Below are positions 23,784 through 35,389 of a stretch of 64,000 bases of DNA, piece after piece; the stretch's first letter is position 1; every line of letters starts with the position of its first letter. This DNA is from Edaphochlamys debaryana. Lineage: Eukaryota; Chlorophyta; Chlorophyceae; Chlamydomonadales. The position numbers were made by a program, and so were the translations under genes. Location of the stretch: NCBI GenBank assembly GCA_016858145.1, contig JAEHOE010000166.1:62001-126000 (forward strand). The letters are read 5' to 3'. The notes under the pieces were generated by a model that did not search any database, was not told the origin of the DNA, and saw only the letters and a list, made by a program, of their open reading frames with translations.

Positions 23784-26682
23784 TCAGTAGCCGTCATCGT
23801 CGCTGTCGCTCCCCTTCTTCTTCTTCGGCTTGGCCTTGGGCTTGGCGGCACCCGCGGCCTTCTTAGCGGCCCCGGCCTCCTTTCCCGCCTTCTTAGTCAC
23901 GCCCCCCGCCTTGACGCCGAGCGCCGCCTTGCCTGCGCCCTTGCCTTTGGCGCCGCCTGCCGTGCCCTTGGCCTTGGCTGCGGGCTTGGCTTTGGGCTTA
24001 GCCTTGGCCTTGGCCTTGCCGCCGGCTCCGCCAGCGGCCTTGGGCTTGCGGGCGGCCTTGGGCTTGGCGGCCTTGCTGCCCGCCTTGGAGCCCTTCTTCG
24101 CGCCCTTGCCGCCAGCGTCCTTGGCCTTGGCCCCTCCGCCCTTGCCCTTCTTCTTGCCGGCCCCGCCCTCGCCGCCCTCCTCGCCGCCGGCACCGTCTGC
24201 AAGTATGGGCGCGGGGACAAGGCCCAGCCCTCAGCTTCGCCCCTTCGACCCCAACCCCCAGCCGCCGGACGTCGCGCAACTCACAGCACCGGTACCCCGA
24301 TCTCTCGACCACCGCAGAACGTCCGCAGCAGCTCCCCGGCACCCCTGCCTCCACGGCCCCGCACGCACTGCACGCAACGCACGGACTCACCTGGCCGCCC
24401 CTCCTCCTCGTCGTCGTCGCTTCCCCCGTCCAGCAGGTACGCCAGCCCCGCGCCGCCCGGCTCGTTGGCCCCCCCGAACGGGTCGGCCGCCTCCTTGAGC
24501 CGCACAAAGTCGTTGAATAGCGCCTCCACCTGCGGCAACGGCAGAGACAGCATGACAGCCGCAGGTGGCGAAGGCAGCAGCCAGCACACGGGGCAGACGC
24601 AGGGGTCCAGTTTTGCAAGCCAGTTTGCAACTGCTTCTTACTACGGCTCCGACAGTAACCCCCACCACATTGCCTTGGTGCTCGCTGTCTAGCGCCCATG
24701 CCAGCGCAAGCCGCAAGAGGCTTCGCACCGCACCGCAGGGCCTGTACTCCCTCCCGCCCCTGCACCGCACGCACCCAACACGCCGCACCCCTCCCACCTT
24801 GGCCTCCGTGGGGCCGATGTGCAGCACCATGGCCGTTCCGGCCAGCGGCAGCGCCAGGGCGTCGTAGATGACCCCCTTGAGGTCCACCTGCGCAGCACGC
24901 AGCACGGAGCACGCAGCACGGAGCACGCAGCACGTGGGAGGCGGCACGCAGGGCGGGTGCATAGACCAGCAGTCAGCGGCAAGGAGAGGCGCCGCACAGG
25001 GCTCGGCAGAGCTGCCACCTTGGGGCAAGGACCGCAGCCCAAACACCAAGAGCTGCTGAACGGCCCCAGGTTGAGCCTACGCCCCCAACCTGGGCTCTGG
25101 GGCTGGACCACCAGGCCCCCTAACTTCCAACAATGCGCACGTACGGTACGGCACGCACGCAACCCACCCACCTGCAGCAGGGGCTCCCCTGCCTGCACGC
25201 AACCCACCCACCTGCAGCAGGGGCTCCCCTGCCTCCAGCATGGGCCCCAGCGGGCCGGTGGCTTCGTGGCGGGCAAGGGGCAGCGGGGCGGCACACGGCG
25301 AGCAAGCCCGTCAGGTGCCTCACTGGTTCGCTCTCCACCCAGTGCAAGCGCCATGCCCCTACTGGCTTGTGTCAAATGCTGCATCCTACCCTGTACCACG
25401 GCCCTGCCCGTGGACCCCTTCTGGACAGATACCGAGGCCCGCCCCTTCCATACTCCAGCCCACGCCCTGTATTCCAGCCCGATGGACCTCCCATGGACCC
25501 ACGCCGTCTTCCCCCCATCCCCGTACCCGCCAGCGCCGCCGCTTCCCCCGCCTCCTTGGCTCGGTCGGCCACGATGATTCGCCCCACCGCCCCCGCGTCG
25601 CCGCTGAGGTCGGTTGCGGCCGCATGTGCCCCCGACTGCCCGGCGGGGGGCGGCAGCTCCAGGAGTACCTGGGGAGGCGGCAAGGGAAGGGGGACATCGG
25701 TAGGAGGAGACGACGCGGAGGTACTGTACGCGGTTGGGGTCCTGACAGTAGGCGAGGATGGAGCGACGGCCGAGGGGATCGGGGTTGTCAGGAAGGGAGC
25801 GAGCTCTGCCCTTGTTACGGTACTGTTGCCGCTGCCTGGCCTGACCCTAGCCGTCAAGAGGTGCCCTGCGCCCCACGATCCCAAGGTGTGCACCCGTCGC
25901 CTCGTCTCCTGCCAGCCTGACTTGTTTCCATCCAGGCTCTGCCCGTAGCGTAAGCCCTGTCCTGCATCTCCCTTGCCGTCGTTCTTCCCAGCAGCCCCCC
26001 GGCCCCACGCACCTTGTACCGGTTTAGCTTGTCGGGAATGACGATGGGAATCACCCCTGGCACCGGCGCTGCCCCGGCCGTAGCACCAACGACGGCAGGT
26101 TTCAGGGCGGACCCTGCCGCCCCCTTCTTGGCAGCGGCTGGGGGCGGCGTCACGCCATGGCCGGTTGGGGGCTTGGCATCGCTGGGACCTGCCGCGGCGC
26201 CGTTGGCGGTCGCCTGGGGCTGCGGGTCCGGTTTGACCGCTGCCGGTGCCTCTGCTATTGCTGCCGCTGCTGGAGGCACGCCTGTTGCATGGTTGGGGCC
26301 GCTGGTTGGGCCTCCACCTTGACCTGCTACTGCATGCAAAGCAGGAGAGGGTATGCATGGGCGCGTGAAACCGCGGGCGCCAGGAGAGATGCTTGGGGCA
26401 AGTGCCCCGAGGCACTGTCAGCCCTGGTCCCACTGGGGAACAGGCACCCGCACCTGCAGCGCCCGCCCCACGTCGCACTAGGGGCACGTCATCATCATCG
26501 CTACTGGGGCTGTCAGCGAGGAAGATTTTGGCTGGGGTCTGCGCGGTGGCAGCGGGGCGGGAGGGTGAAGCGGGGTGCGGGGGACCCGCGAGTGTTGCAC
26601 TTTCCAGTCACGAGAACGACATCGCCGCTACCTGCGAGTGTTGTTTGAGCCAGTCTGGAGTGCCCCCGCTGCTGTCTGACAT
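23784..26682 (-). CDS. BIN4: BIN4/MIDGET-like DNA topoisomerase VI accessory subunit
   Basis: Minus-strand exons: 26682-26632, 26538-26454, 26329-26013, 25668 to about 25540, 24887-24798, 24529-24391, 24196-23784. Phases match except at the junction between the fourth and fifth exons, where a small exon may be missed in 25530-24900 (a 40-bp direct repeat lies near 25171-25250). The protein starts MSDSSGGTPDWLKQ, like the SPDWL N terminus I remember for plant BIN4. It contains the core GDAGAVGRIIVAD, then DLKGVIYDALALPLAGTAM and GPTEAKVEALFNDFVRL, which match the remembered BIN4 pattern (DLKG.IYK, GQ.EAK.EAIMNDF). It ends in a Lys/Ala/Pro-rich basic tail with an acidic SDSDDGY end. In plants BIN4 binds DNA and works with the topo VI A and B subunits during endoreduplication. 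Nuclear location is expected from the basic tail. The gene is convergent with coiled-coil gene B. Confidence 0.65.
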
Positions 26683-28828
26683 CCTCGCGTCCGGGTTGTG
26701 CAAGGCTACTTCATGCCATGGCGGGAAGTCAACCCTGTGCTGACGCAGGCTCTTCCGAGAAGCCTAGCTATAGGTAGCCAGTTTACAGTAATGATCAAAG
26801 GCGCCCAGCGTGCAAGCACCCTGGGAATGTCGCGCGGCTTTCAACTGCGTACTTGCGGGCCTCTATGTGTTGCTCGGAAGTCTGGTGCAGCTTGAGAAAT
26901 TGCGAACTCTGGCAAGGATGTTCAGCGTGGCGGGTCAGCTGTCTTCGCGCGCGACCTTGCACGACAGCACGAACCCATCGGGGCCCCCCGCTTCCCCCGC
27001 TTCCCCCGCTTCCCCCGCTTCCGCCTGTGCACCAACCCCGCACACTGACCCTGCACCCGTGCCTTCTCGCTGTCCTGCCTGCTCCGCCCTACCCTCGGCC
27101 CGACTCTCCCTACCCTGCCCATGCAGCTTAATTTGCTGGTCCGCCGTTCGGCATGGCACGGCATGGCACGGTCGCGACGCATGCTGCCTTTGTACCTCTC
27201 CATCCTGCCTTTCCTCTCCCACCTCAGGTGAGCAAAGCCTGCCTCACAGGGCCCACGCTTTAAGCTGACGCATGACAACTGGCATAAGCGTCCTCACGCT
27301 CCTCAACAGCGTTAACCAAAGCTAGGATCACGAGAGCGAGCCAGCCACGGCAGGGCGCCACTCAGCCCCTGCGCCAGCAGACTTCGCAGGCAGGGAGCTC
27401 CTCATCCCTCGCCCACTCGTACGGGCAAACCCTAATCCATGGATAACAGCAGGAAGCAGACCCTGCCACGTATAACGTGGCGCCCACCTGGGGGTGGACC
27501 ATTGTGAACTCCTCGCCTGTGCCACTCCGCCGCTCCACCTGGCTGCCTGTCCGCCCTCCTGCCTCCGGCCCCCCCGTAACACCCCGTTCTGCCGCCACCC
27601 ACCGCCGTCACGGCACTGCACATAACAAAAGCGCGCAACGTGACATACGATTGCTGCAAACAAAAGTCAACGGGTCAGGGGGATATGCCCCAGCTCGGGG
27701 CCCAGGGGAAATGCGCTCCGACAGGGTAGCCACCTCACGACCCCAGTCTGCAGTCAGTTAAACCCAACTGCGCAAGTGCGCATACATCCTCGAGCGCAAA
27801 CCACCCAAAGCACATGACCTACGGAGTTTACGATCGACCCAGTCGCTTGGGTAATTCTGTCAAACGAGCGACAGTCTGCAACCGCCTCGGCAGCTTCCCA
27901 CAAAGCATCCCCTACCCCCAACCCTCGCTCACCTCCCATCCACCCCATCAGTCCCCAGCTCAACATTCAACGGCCGGACGGAATTCCATGCTATTCTACG
28001 AATCAAGTACTCGACCTGCCGTTCATCCATTCGTCCTGCATAACATACAACAGCACACGAAGCATGCATGAAGCTCCATTCAGACAAGGTTGGACACGTT
28101 GCCGTACGTTGCACATGCTTGACGCACTCTGGGTATAATGCATGTAATGGCCCATCAAGGCCTGCAATCAGCAGAGTTCGGAAATCGTACCGGTACGGGT
28201 ACACGATGCACGCACAGAGTACGGTATCGCCGAGGCTCATTTGGAGCCATCCGGCAGCAACAATCAGTGTCTGACTCACATGATGCAAACGCACTGCCTG
28301 AGACCTGCCCCCAACAGACGTGGCCGAGGACCACCGGCTCCGAGCCGGTCATGCTGGGTAGGGATCGTGCGCTAAGCAAGCCTCCCTACAATCTCTTGTA
28401 CGCATAACGAGCACGGGTGGATGCTTTGTGCATTCACATGCCTCATGGCTCACAAACGACGGACCCTGCACACGGCACCTCGGGTCACCCCTGGCCTACC
28501 TCACACACCTCACTAAATGCAACTTGTATCTGTCGACAAGGTATATTTGCCCGTATCATGCGGCACCAAGAAATATGCCATCGGACTCTCGATCAAACCA
28601 AGTACCTGCACACGACTGCTAGCCGAGTTCGTTGTGCAAACGTGCGTGCATCACGTCCCCGCCCAAAACCGCGCGTGACTACCACAGTCAGGCCGCCTCG
28701 AGCGATTAACCCCGGCAGGCCCGACAGGGCAGACAACAAGACGAATGCACAGGCTTTGTTGAGAATATCTACTCTACGGTTATTGCCCCTTGGTTTTGCT
28801 CGGCCGGTTTTGCTCGGCCGGTTTACTC
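26683..28828. other. Intergenic region upstream of the BIN4-like gene
   Basis: About 2.1 kb, less GC-rich toward 27800-28800 than the genes. It contains the BIN4-like 5' leader and the far downstream flank of the first VARL gene. A short CTTCCCCCG tandem repeat sits at 26991-27023 and a small direct repeat (TTTTGCTCGGCCGG) at about 28794-28822. I see no splice-bounded coding exon. Confidence 0.45.
26991..27023 (+). repeat. Short 9-bp tandem repeat
   Basis: CTTCCCCCG is repeated about 3.5 times in tandem; a simple-sequence tract in the intergenic DNA. Confidence 0.7.
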
Positions 28829-28833
28829 TTACA
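28829..28833 (-). terminator. TGTAA poly(A) signal for VARL gene 1
   Basis: TTACA on the plus strand (TGTAA on the minus strand) lies about 200 nt downstream of the VARL gene 1 stop codon. Confidence 0.4.
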
Positions 28834-29029
28834 CACGAGTAGCTCCTGTTTGTCAGTTGGCAACCACCAACTACCGCTGACTTCTATAACTGTCTTCATG
28901 CCAAGCCCCCTTTCAACGTGGGTCCCATCTCACCGGGCGGGCGCCCCGCCCCGCTACCGGTCGTGACACGCACGGTTAGACTCCATCCGCTCCCGGCACC
29001 TGCGCCGGTAGTCGCCTGCAAGTGTCCGC

Positions 29030-32000
29030 CTACGCCGCCTCCTCGCCCGTGCTCCCCTCCGCGCCCTGCTGTGCCGCCAGCTTGGCCTTGCGGTTGCGGG
29101 GCACCCCCTGCGGGCGGCGGCAAACGAGCTTGTGAGCTAGGCTCTCCTTAAGTGCCCCTGGGCAACCTTCCCGGTGGCGAGATGAAATAGGCATGTGCAG
29201 CATACGCCCCTCGGTGCACATAAGAAACCCCCGACGGACAACGGTCAACCAAATCCTGGTCCGTCAACCCGCCTCCCCCACCTTGAGCACGGGCAGGCCG
29301 TGGCGGGTGAGCCAGCGGCCCAGCGTGCACCCCTCCGGCAGCACCTGGGGTCGGGGACAGGGGGTTGCGGGCATGGGCTCATGAAGGATGATAAAGGGCG
29401 GCCCTCCCGGATCACATGCCAGCCGCCCGTTCCCCCGAAGCCCCACCTTGATCGACCGGTACCACTTGGCCATATTGCTGCCGCCCACCTGGGGTGGAGG
29501 ATAAAGGCGGGGAAGCCAAAGGGGTCAAGGACGGGTCTGGTTTGGCGGAGCTAACCCCACTTACACAGGCATTTCAAGGCAATGTACTCACCCTCTCGAA
29601 CGCGCTGCGGGTGAGCATGGCCCCCCCGAGCTCGATGCAGCGGCCGCCCTCCAGGTAGGGGGCGGGGTGGAACACACCCACCACGCGGCCCCCCACCATG
29701 GCCGCCTCCGCCAGGCTCCGGCGCCCGTCCTCGTCGCCCTCGCCGTCATACTCCTCGTCACTGCTGCCGCCGCCGCCGCCGCGCCGCCGCCGCCTGCCGC
29801 TGTGCCGGGGCCCATCGGCCGGCGCCTCTCCGGCGGCCACTGTCACAGTCACGCGGACGGGCTTGGGGAGCGGGGTCGGCTCGGACTTGACCTCGAGCAG
29901 CGGCGTTGCTGCGTCGGCGGATGCGGTCAGCATGATGGGCCCCCCAGCCGCTGCCGTTGCGCCGCCTGCGCCTGCTGCCACAGCCGCGACGTGCTTAGTC
30001 GCGGCGGCGGCGGCAGCGGCAGGTGCAGGCGCAGGTGCGGCAGGAGGGGCCCTGGGCACATCGCTTCTGGTGGCGGCGAACGGACCCGCCTTCATGGCCT
30101 TAAGCAGCGACTGAAGCACTGGGACGGCGGCGGCAGGTGATGCGGGGGGGACTGCGGCGGGGGTTGAGGGTGACGCGGCGGTAGGCCGGGCGAGCCCGGT
30201 CATGGGACCAGCAGGTAGACCCGCAGCCCGTGGACCGGGCCCCGGCGGACTCTCCCCTTGGACACGGGGGGTCCAGTTGGCGTACGGTGGGAGCGGCCCG
30301 GCGGGCCCGTGTGCAACAGGCAGCGGAGCTGGCGCTGGCGGGCAGGCGGCCGAGTGCGGCCCTGCCACCGCAGTGTCAACCTCAGCGCGGTCGTCCGCCG
30401 AGGAGGGAAGCCCCGAGGCGAATTGGGTACCCGCGCCTGCGCCTGCGCCGGCGGTTGCGCCGGCGCGCTCTCCAAATGCTGCGGAGTGCGGCCCTGCGTC
30501 GTCTTCAAGCAGAAACGCCTCCAGGGATAGATCTAGATCCAGGCCCGAATCCATATCCGGGGTCCACGTTATCCCGCTGCCACCAGCCAAGGGGCCCTCG
30601 CCAGCCGGCTCCTGTGAGGCAGCCTGTCCCGCAGCCATCGCCGCCGGGCCCCACGCTGCCACATCGCGCAGCACATATGCGGCCGCCGGCGGTGAGATCC
30701 GCCTCTGTTCTTCCGCTGAACCCGCACAGGCGGAGCTAGCGTGCAGGCCCGCAGCGGAGGAGTGTGCGGGCGCAGGCAGGAGGGGGCCCCAGCTGCCGCC
30801 GGTATGCCCACCTCCAGCCCCAGCCCCGCCTTCGGAGTACAGCCGCCGCCGCTTGAAGGGCGGCGCGAACATGGCACCCTCCGCAGCGTGCACGGGTGGA
30901 ATCGGCGAGACGCTGCCGCTGTGGGGCTGTGGAAGCTGCGGGATGGCCCCATCGCCGAGCTCCCCCCAGCCCGCCGCAGGCCCGCTGACTGCCGAGAGTC
31001 TTGAGACCAGAGGCGCGGAGGACGCGCGCTGGACGCTGGCTTGGGGGCTAGCAGCAATGCTGGGGTTCGGGCTGGGGTGGTGCTGTGAGGGCGTGTGGGC
31101 ACCGCCTGCAGCAGCTGCGGCGGCGGCGAAGGGGCTGGGACCCGATGCGAGCGCCGCCTGATGGGCAGAGCTGCTATCCATCGGTTGGGCCACATCCGGC
31201 GCTGAAGGCGCGGGCACGTGGGCGGGCCAAGGCCGAAAGGGTCCCGTCCTGGGCGGGTACGGTGAGTACGGATAGTACGGTGGCGGCGCGAAGCCCGGCG
31301 GCACTCTTGACGGGTGGACGGACGGACCGTACGGCCTGCAGCTCCAACCGCCGGCCCAGGTATGCCGGTACGGCGGGTATGGTGCAGCGTACGGCGCGGC
31401 GGCGGCACCGTACCGGGGCTGGTAGTACGGAGGCACCCACGGCCACGCGTACGGGTACGGCGGTGGGTACGGCGGATGGCCCCAGCATTCCTCGCCATCG
31501 TCCCAAGTCCCCGCAGGCGCCGGGGGCAGGGGGCTGTTTGGGAAGGCCTGTGACATCGCCACCATCGATGGGCGCGGCGTTGTCACTGCGTCCGACGGCC
31601 GAGGAGTCGAGGGCTCCGCTGCTGCTGCTGGCCAAGAGAAGGCGGGCCCCAGCCCTGAGCCCAGCCCTTGGGCCGGACCTGGGCCCAGCCCTTGGGCCAG
31701 GCCTGGGCCCAGGCCTTGGGCCAGACCTGGGCCCAGCCTTGGGCCCAGCCCTGGCCCGCTGTCGCGCGGGCTGGTTGGCAGCAGTGGATACGATGCAGCT
31801 GGCTCGAGCCAGGTCGCCCCCGCTGGCGGCATCGCAGCTTGCACCCCGGCGCCCTCCTGCTGATGCGGATGCAGCGGCTGCTGCATCCAGCAGGCACCGG
31901 GCGTTCGGGCTCCGCAGGCGGGTGAGCAGCACCCGAGCCGACAGCAGCGGCCGCAGGGGCCAGGAGTGACGCCAGCGGCTAGCGAGGTCGACAGAGGCTC

Positions 32001-32297
32001 CCGCTGCTCAGAGCACGGGTGAGCGTCACTGAGGCTAGCCCAGGCCCAACTGACGCTGGGGCCGCCAGCAGCTGAGTCGCACGGCGTGCTGGGCTCTGCA
32101 GCGCTCCCAGACCCAGCTCCTACACCGAACGGCTCCAGGGTACTCATCAGCCCGACGCCTCCTCCCTCAGCTGGGGTCTGCCGCCAGCAGCTTGGGCGTG
32201 GGGAATTGCCCATAGCACAGTTCTGCTGCGCCGCCGGTAGGCGCTGCCAAGCGCCTGAAGCGATATGCACCCCCGCCGGCTCTTGCATGGTATCCAT
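29030..32297 (-). CDS. VARL (RegA-like) transcription factor, gene 1
   Basis: Four exons: 32297-29592, 29488-29447, 29344-29282, 29107-29030, all phase 0, predicted 962 aa. The start is the first in-frame ATG (32297); the frame is open upstream only to a GTG. The VARL domain, a SAND-like DNA-binding domain known from Volvox RegA and Chlamydomonas RLS proteins, runs across the last four exons: GGRCIELGGAMLTRSAFER, VGGSNMAKWYRSIK, LGRWLTRHGLPVL, then GVPRNRKAK. Before it lie a Pro/Tyr-rich region (about residues 272-356), a KRRRL nuclear-localisation-like cluster (near 480), an acidic-leucine motif LDLDLSLEAFLLEDD (near 585-600) and an Arg-rich then Asp/Glu-rich stretch. In Volvox, RegA represses reproductive growth genes in somatic cells; RLS genes respond to stress. 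Which paralogue this is cannot be told. It is in tandem with a second VARL gene 3 kb upstream. Confidence 0.88.
29261..29452 (-). repeat. 192-bp block identical to the second VARL gene (35617-35808)
   Basis: Base-by-base comparison shows no difference over 192 bp. The block covers all of the third VARL exon, the whole 102-bp intron 29345-29446 and small parts of the neighbouring intron and exon. Outside it the two genes differ in introns and exons. Confidence 0.9.
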
Positions 32298-35200
32298 AGT
32301 TATGCGTTTTGGAGGCGGGGTCCTCCGCCGCTCCGGCACAGGCCTGCTGTGGCACGCGGCACGCCTGTATACAAGCTCGCTCGTCCAGCAGGACTGCGGG
32401 GGTAGCGTGTGGTTTGTAGATCGCCAGACCTTGGAACCTCACGCCCCCGTGGTCCCGTTAGCAAGCGAGCGCGCCAAGAGCACCTGCGAGGCGGACATAA
32501 GGGCGGGGCGGGGGGAGCGGGGCGGGGGGGCTTGGTATTGGGTGGGGGTGTTACGTCGCCCCCACCTACCCTGAGGTAGGATGGCGGGCATACTTGGTTC
32601 TGGCTAGAATGGTGTGACCTGAAAAACAGTGTATTATCATGGCGACGCGGCGCGCGGACTGCCGTGGCTGCCCATGCTGGCCGCGGGGGCCTGTAGGGTC
32701 TGCGGGGTCCTTCGGGGTTTGGGGTGGCGCGAACAGTTGCAGTACTTGTTCGACTCGACTGCCCGTCAAAGCTTGCCAGCTAAGCTGAGCTACGTCAGTA
32801 CCTCCCTCTCAAGACTCTCAGTCGTGCGCTAAGACTGGCTGAGCAGGCAGGGTACTGGTCTCATCTGCTCTGATGGGCCCACCCTGCGCCCCCTGGCCAC
32901 GAGCTCAGTGCCAGGCATATGAGTTGAGCTGCTTGTTTCTCTTGTCTACATTGCAAGCTGGTTACTGCGATGGGGCGCATCACACACGACAGCCATCGCT
33001 GCCAGTGCTCACCCTGGGGCCCGCGTCAGGCCCGCCGCGCTGCTGTTCCGTGCACTACAGGTCGCATATCCCTAATGGATGCTGATCGTTGGCGAATCGC
33101 CAAAGAAAAAATGTTCGCCCTCGCGTGGATGGCGGGGCAGGCCCGTAAGGCCCGCACGGCCCGAGCGGGACTGTATCCTGGTTCAGATTTGTGCTTATGC
33201 AGTGTGTAAGCGGTCGCTGCAGTCGCCAGTACAGTGTGGCGCCCGCTGTAACTTGCGGATGGAAAGGTTTCAGGCCCGATCACCATTGCGCCATCATAGC
33301 ACTGCGCCCTCCAGTGTCGACAAGATTACATAGAACGAATCTGGTTTCGAGCGACCGCACAAGCTGAGACGCCAAGGGGCCGGCGGGCGGACAGACCAAA
33401 GTGCGCTGCAGCGCAGAACGTCTCGCGCTCATGCCTTCCAGCGTCGATTACAGTTACAGCATAGCTAAGTACGCTTGCGTGAATGCCGATTGCAGGGGCA
33501 TGACACGGTTGGTCGTCCCCGTGCCGAACATCAACCGGGGTAGCGAAAGGCGGAGTACGCTGCTAGAGGTCAGCGATTGGTGTCAGGCAAGGCCGTCACG
33601 TCCCATGGCCGCGCGCGCGCGGTAACGCGGTCTTCTCTTTGATGTACTGTCACCCAGCGCACGCTTCTCCGTCAAACCGCGGCACTACGCCCCGTTTTCT
33701 ATAATAACCCCAAGACGCGGGCGATTTTGGTGGATTGACGGCGTTCGGGGCGCCACGGAGCCAGACACGAACACTGAACTCCTGGGGGCGCTCCATGGGG
33801 CTTCACATGTCGGTGAATGGGTTCGTGCCAAACGACCATCGCAGACTCGCGAGCACCGCTCATACACCTGGAGCCTGCGCTCTCATACAGGGTAGAAGAC
33901 GCAACACCTCTGCGCGTACGAGGCCGTCCAAGACCCTGCGCGGTGACACGGCCAGTGCGCTGCCGTCACACGACGGCACACGAACCCCTGCCTTGCCCAG
34001 GCTTGCCCCCTTCGCCCCTCCGCCTGTCCCCGGGCACACACGGCTTGTCCTTTGGCGAACACACATGTAACCCCCGAGACAAAAAAATCCACAAGTTGGG
34101 CTACCAAGCAGATGGGCGTCAGGATACTGGAGTACCATTCCTTGCGACGACGGGCCATGTGGCAAGTACCCCTCCCCCCGGGCCCGGCCCCCGCCCTACC
34201 AAGGACCACCCCCCTCCATCTCATGTGACCCGATGGTAAAAGTGTAGCAATTGAGTACGTGGCACAACAAAGAGCGTCTCTACAACAGCTCTGGCAAGGA
34301 TGCAAATCGACCAGACGGCAAGACCACTGCACACGACAGGGGACCATGCATGATAATGCTTCTGCAACAAGACGTGTGGGCCCCGACCGCCCGCATACTC
34401 AGCTGTAGCTGGTCAATGCACGCAAAGCTACTATCTCAATCTAGCAAGATCCCTGACCATTATGCTGCTCTCACAAGGGTGGCTTCCCGGAGGCAGGGCG
34501 GGCTGAGCCTGGGCTGAGACCCCGCGGACACCCCCGTAAACCGTGTGCGTGTCTACCCGCGAGATCACTTGCGCTCGCCCTTGCGGGCCCTCCCGATCCA
34601 TGTAGTCGAACTCGTGACCCACGCCATACGCCCCACAAGCAAGCCCTACGCTTCGTTGATGTCCCTACCCCCCGGGCTGCAATGCGTTTGAGGTCTCGCA
34701 CTAGCCCCCTCCCGAAGCCTCCCCACCGCCAGCAGCGCGGTTCACATATACACCCGTAGGTCAACCCACCCGTCGCCCCGCGTTATCCTACCTCGAAATC
34801 GTGGAGGCCTTTGCGCAATCAACCCATGCAGCTGTCCATTGTACGCACCTGTCCACCACTGGGCGCAGCCCTGTCTAGAGCGAAACAACAGCAGCCATCA
34901 CCACCAAGTGACCCACCAAAGGAAACAACTCATGAACCAACCAAGGCCCTTGTGCAGACGAACCCTTGCAGCACCGACGGGCCCCTGTTGCCAGGACTGC
35001 CCGCTTCGTACACGGGCGTGCAGTGTTGTAAAGTCGGTTGGCAAGCAATACGTTCATGTTATGCACGACATTGTCCTTCCGGTACTCTCAGACTATCTGC
35101 ATGCCTTGTATCCACCGCCCTCCCCCCCTTGCGGATCACGGCTCAGGGTGATTTTGTCGAGCCCCAAGTGAGGGTGCCGTACCGGCAGCTGATGAGTCAA

Positions 35201-35389
35201 GATCCGCCCGCTCACGTGTCCACCGCCGTGTCGTCAGAAGAGGTTAGTTGTCAACAAGCGTGCCCAACACTGCTGAGCAACGTGCACGGACGTTAGAGTC
35301 GTGGGACACGGGCGTAGCGGGCACCACCCCTCGTTCTTGCCCCTCAGACACATGCTCGGAGAGGCCAAGGGGTAGTCGCCGCGGTATGC
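32298..35389. other. Intergenic region between the two VARL genes
   Basis: About 3.1 kb containing the promoter and 5' leader of VARL gene 1 (a TATAC-like stretch at about 32366-32372, roughly 70 nt upstream of the ATG) and the 3' UTR of VARL gene 2. No further VARL-type exon and no convincing coding sequence was seen. Part of the 3' flank resembles the flank of gene 1, as expected after duplication. Confidence 0.45.

Noticed and set aside
23745..24692. Plus-strand Leu/Ala-rich ORF that looks like membrane helices
   Set aside because: It is the complement of the Lys/Ala/Pro-rich tail of the BIN4-like gene; the minus strand has splice-bounded, conserved coding.
32337..32339. GTG as start of VARL gene 1
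   Set aside because: An in-frame ATG follows at 32297; nuclear algal genes start at ATG, and the upstream extension shows no conservation with gene 2.
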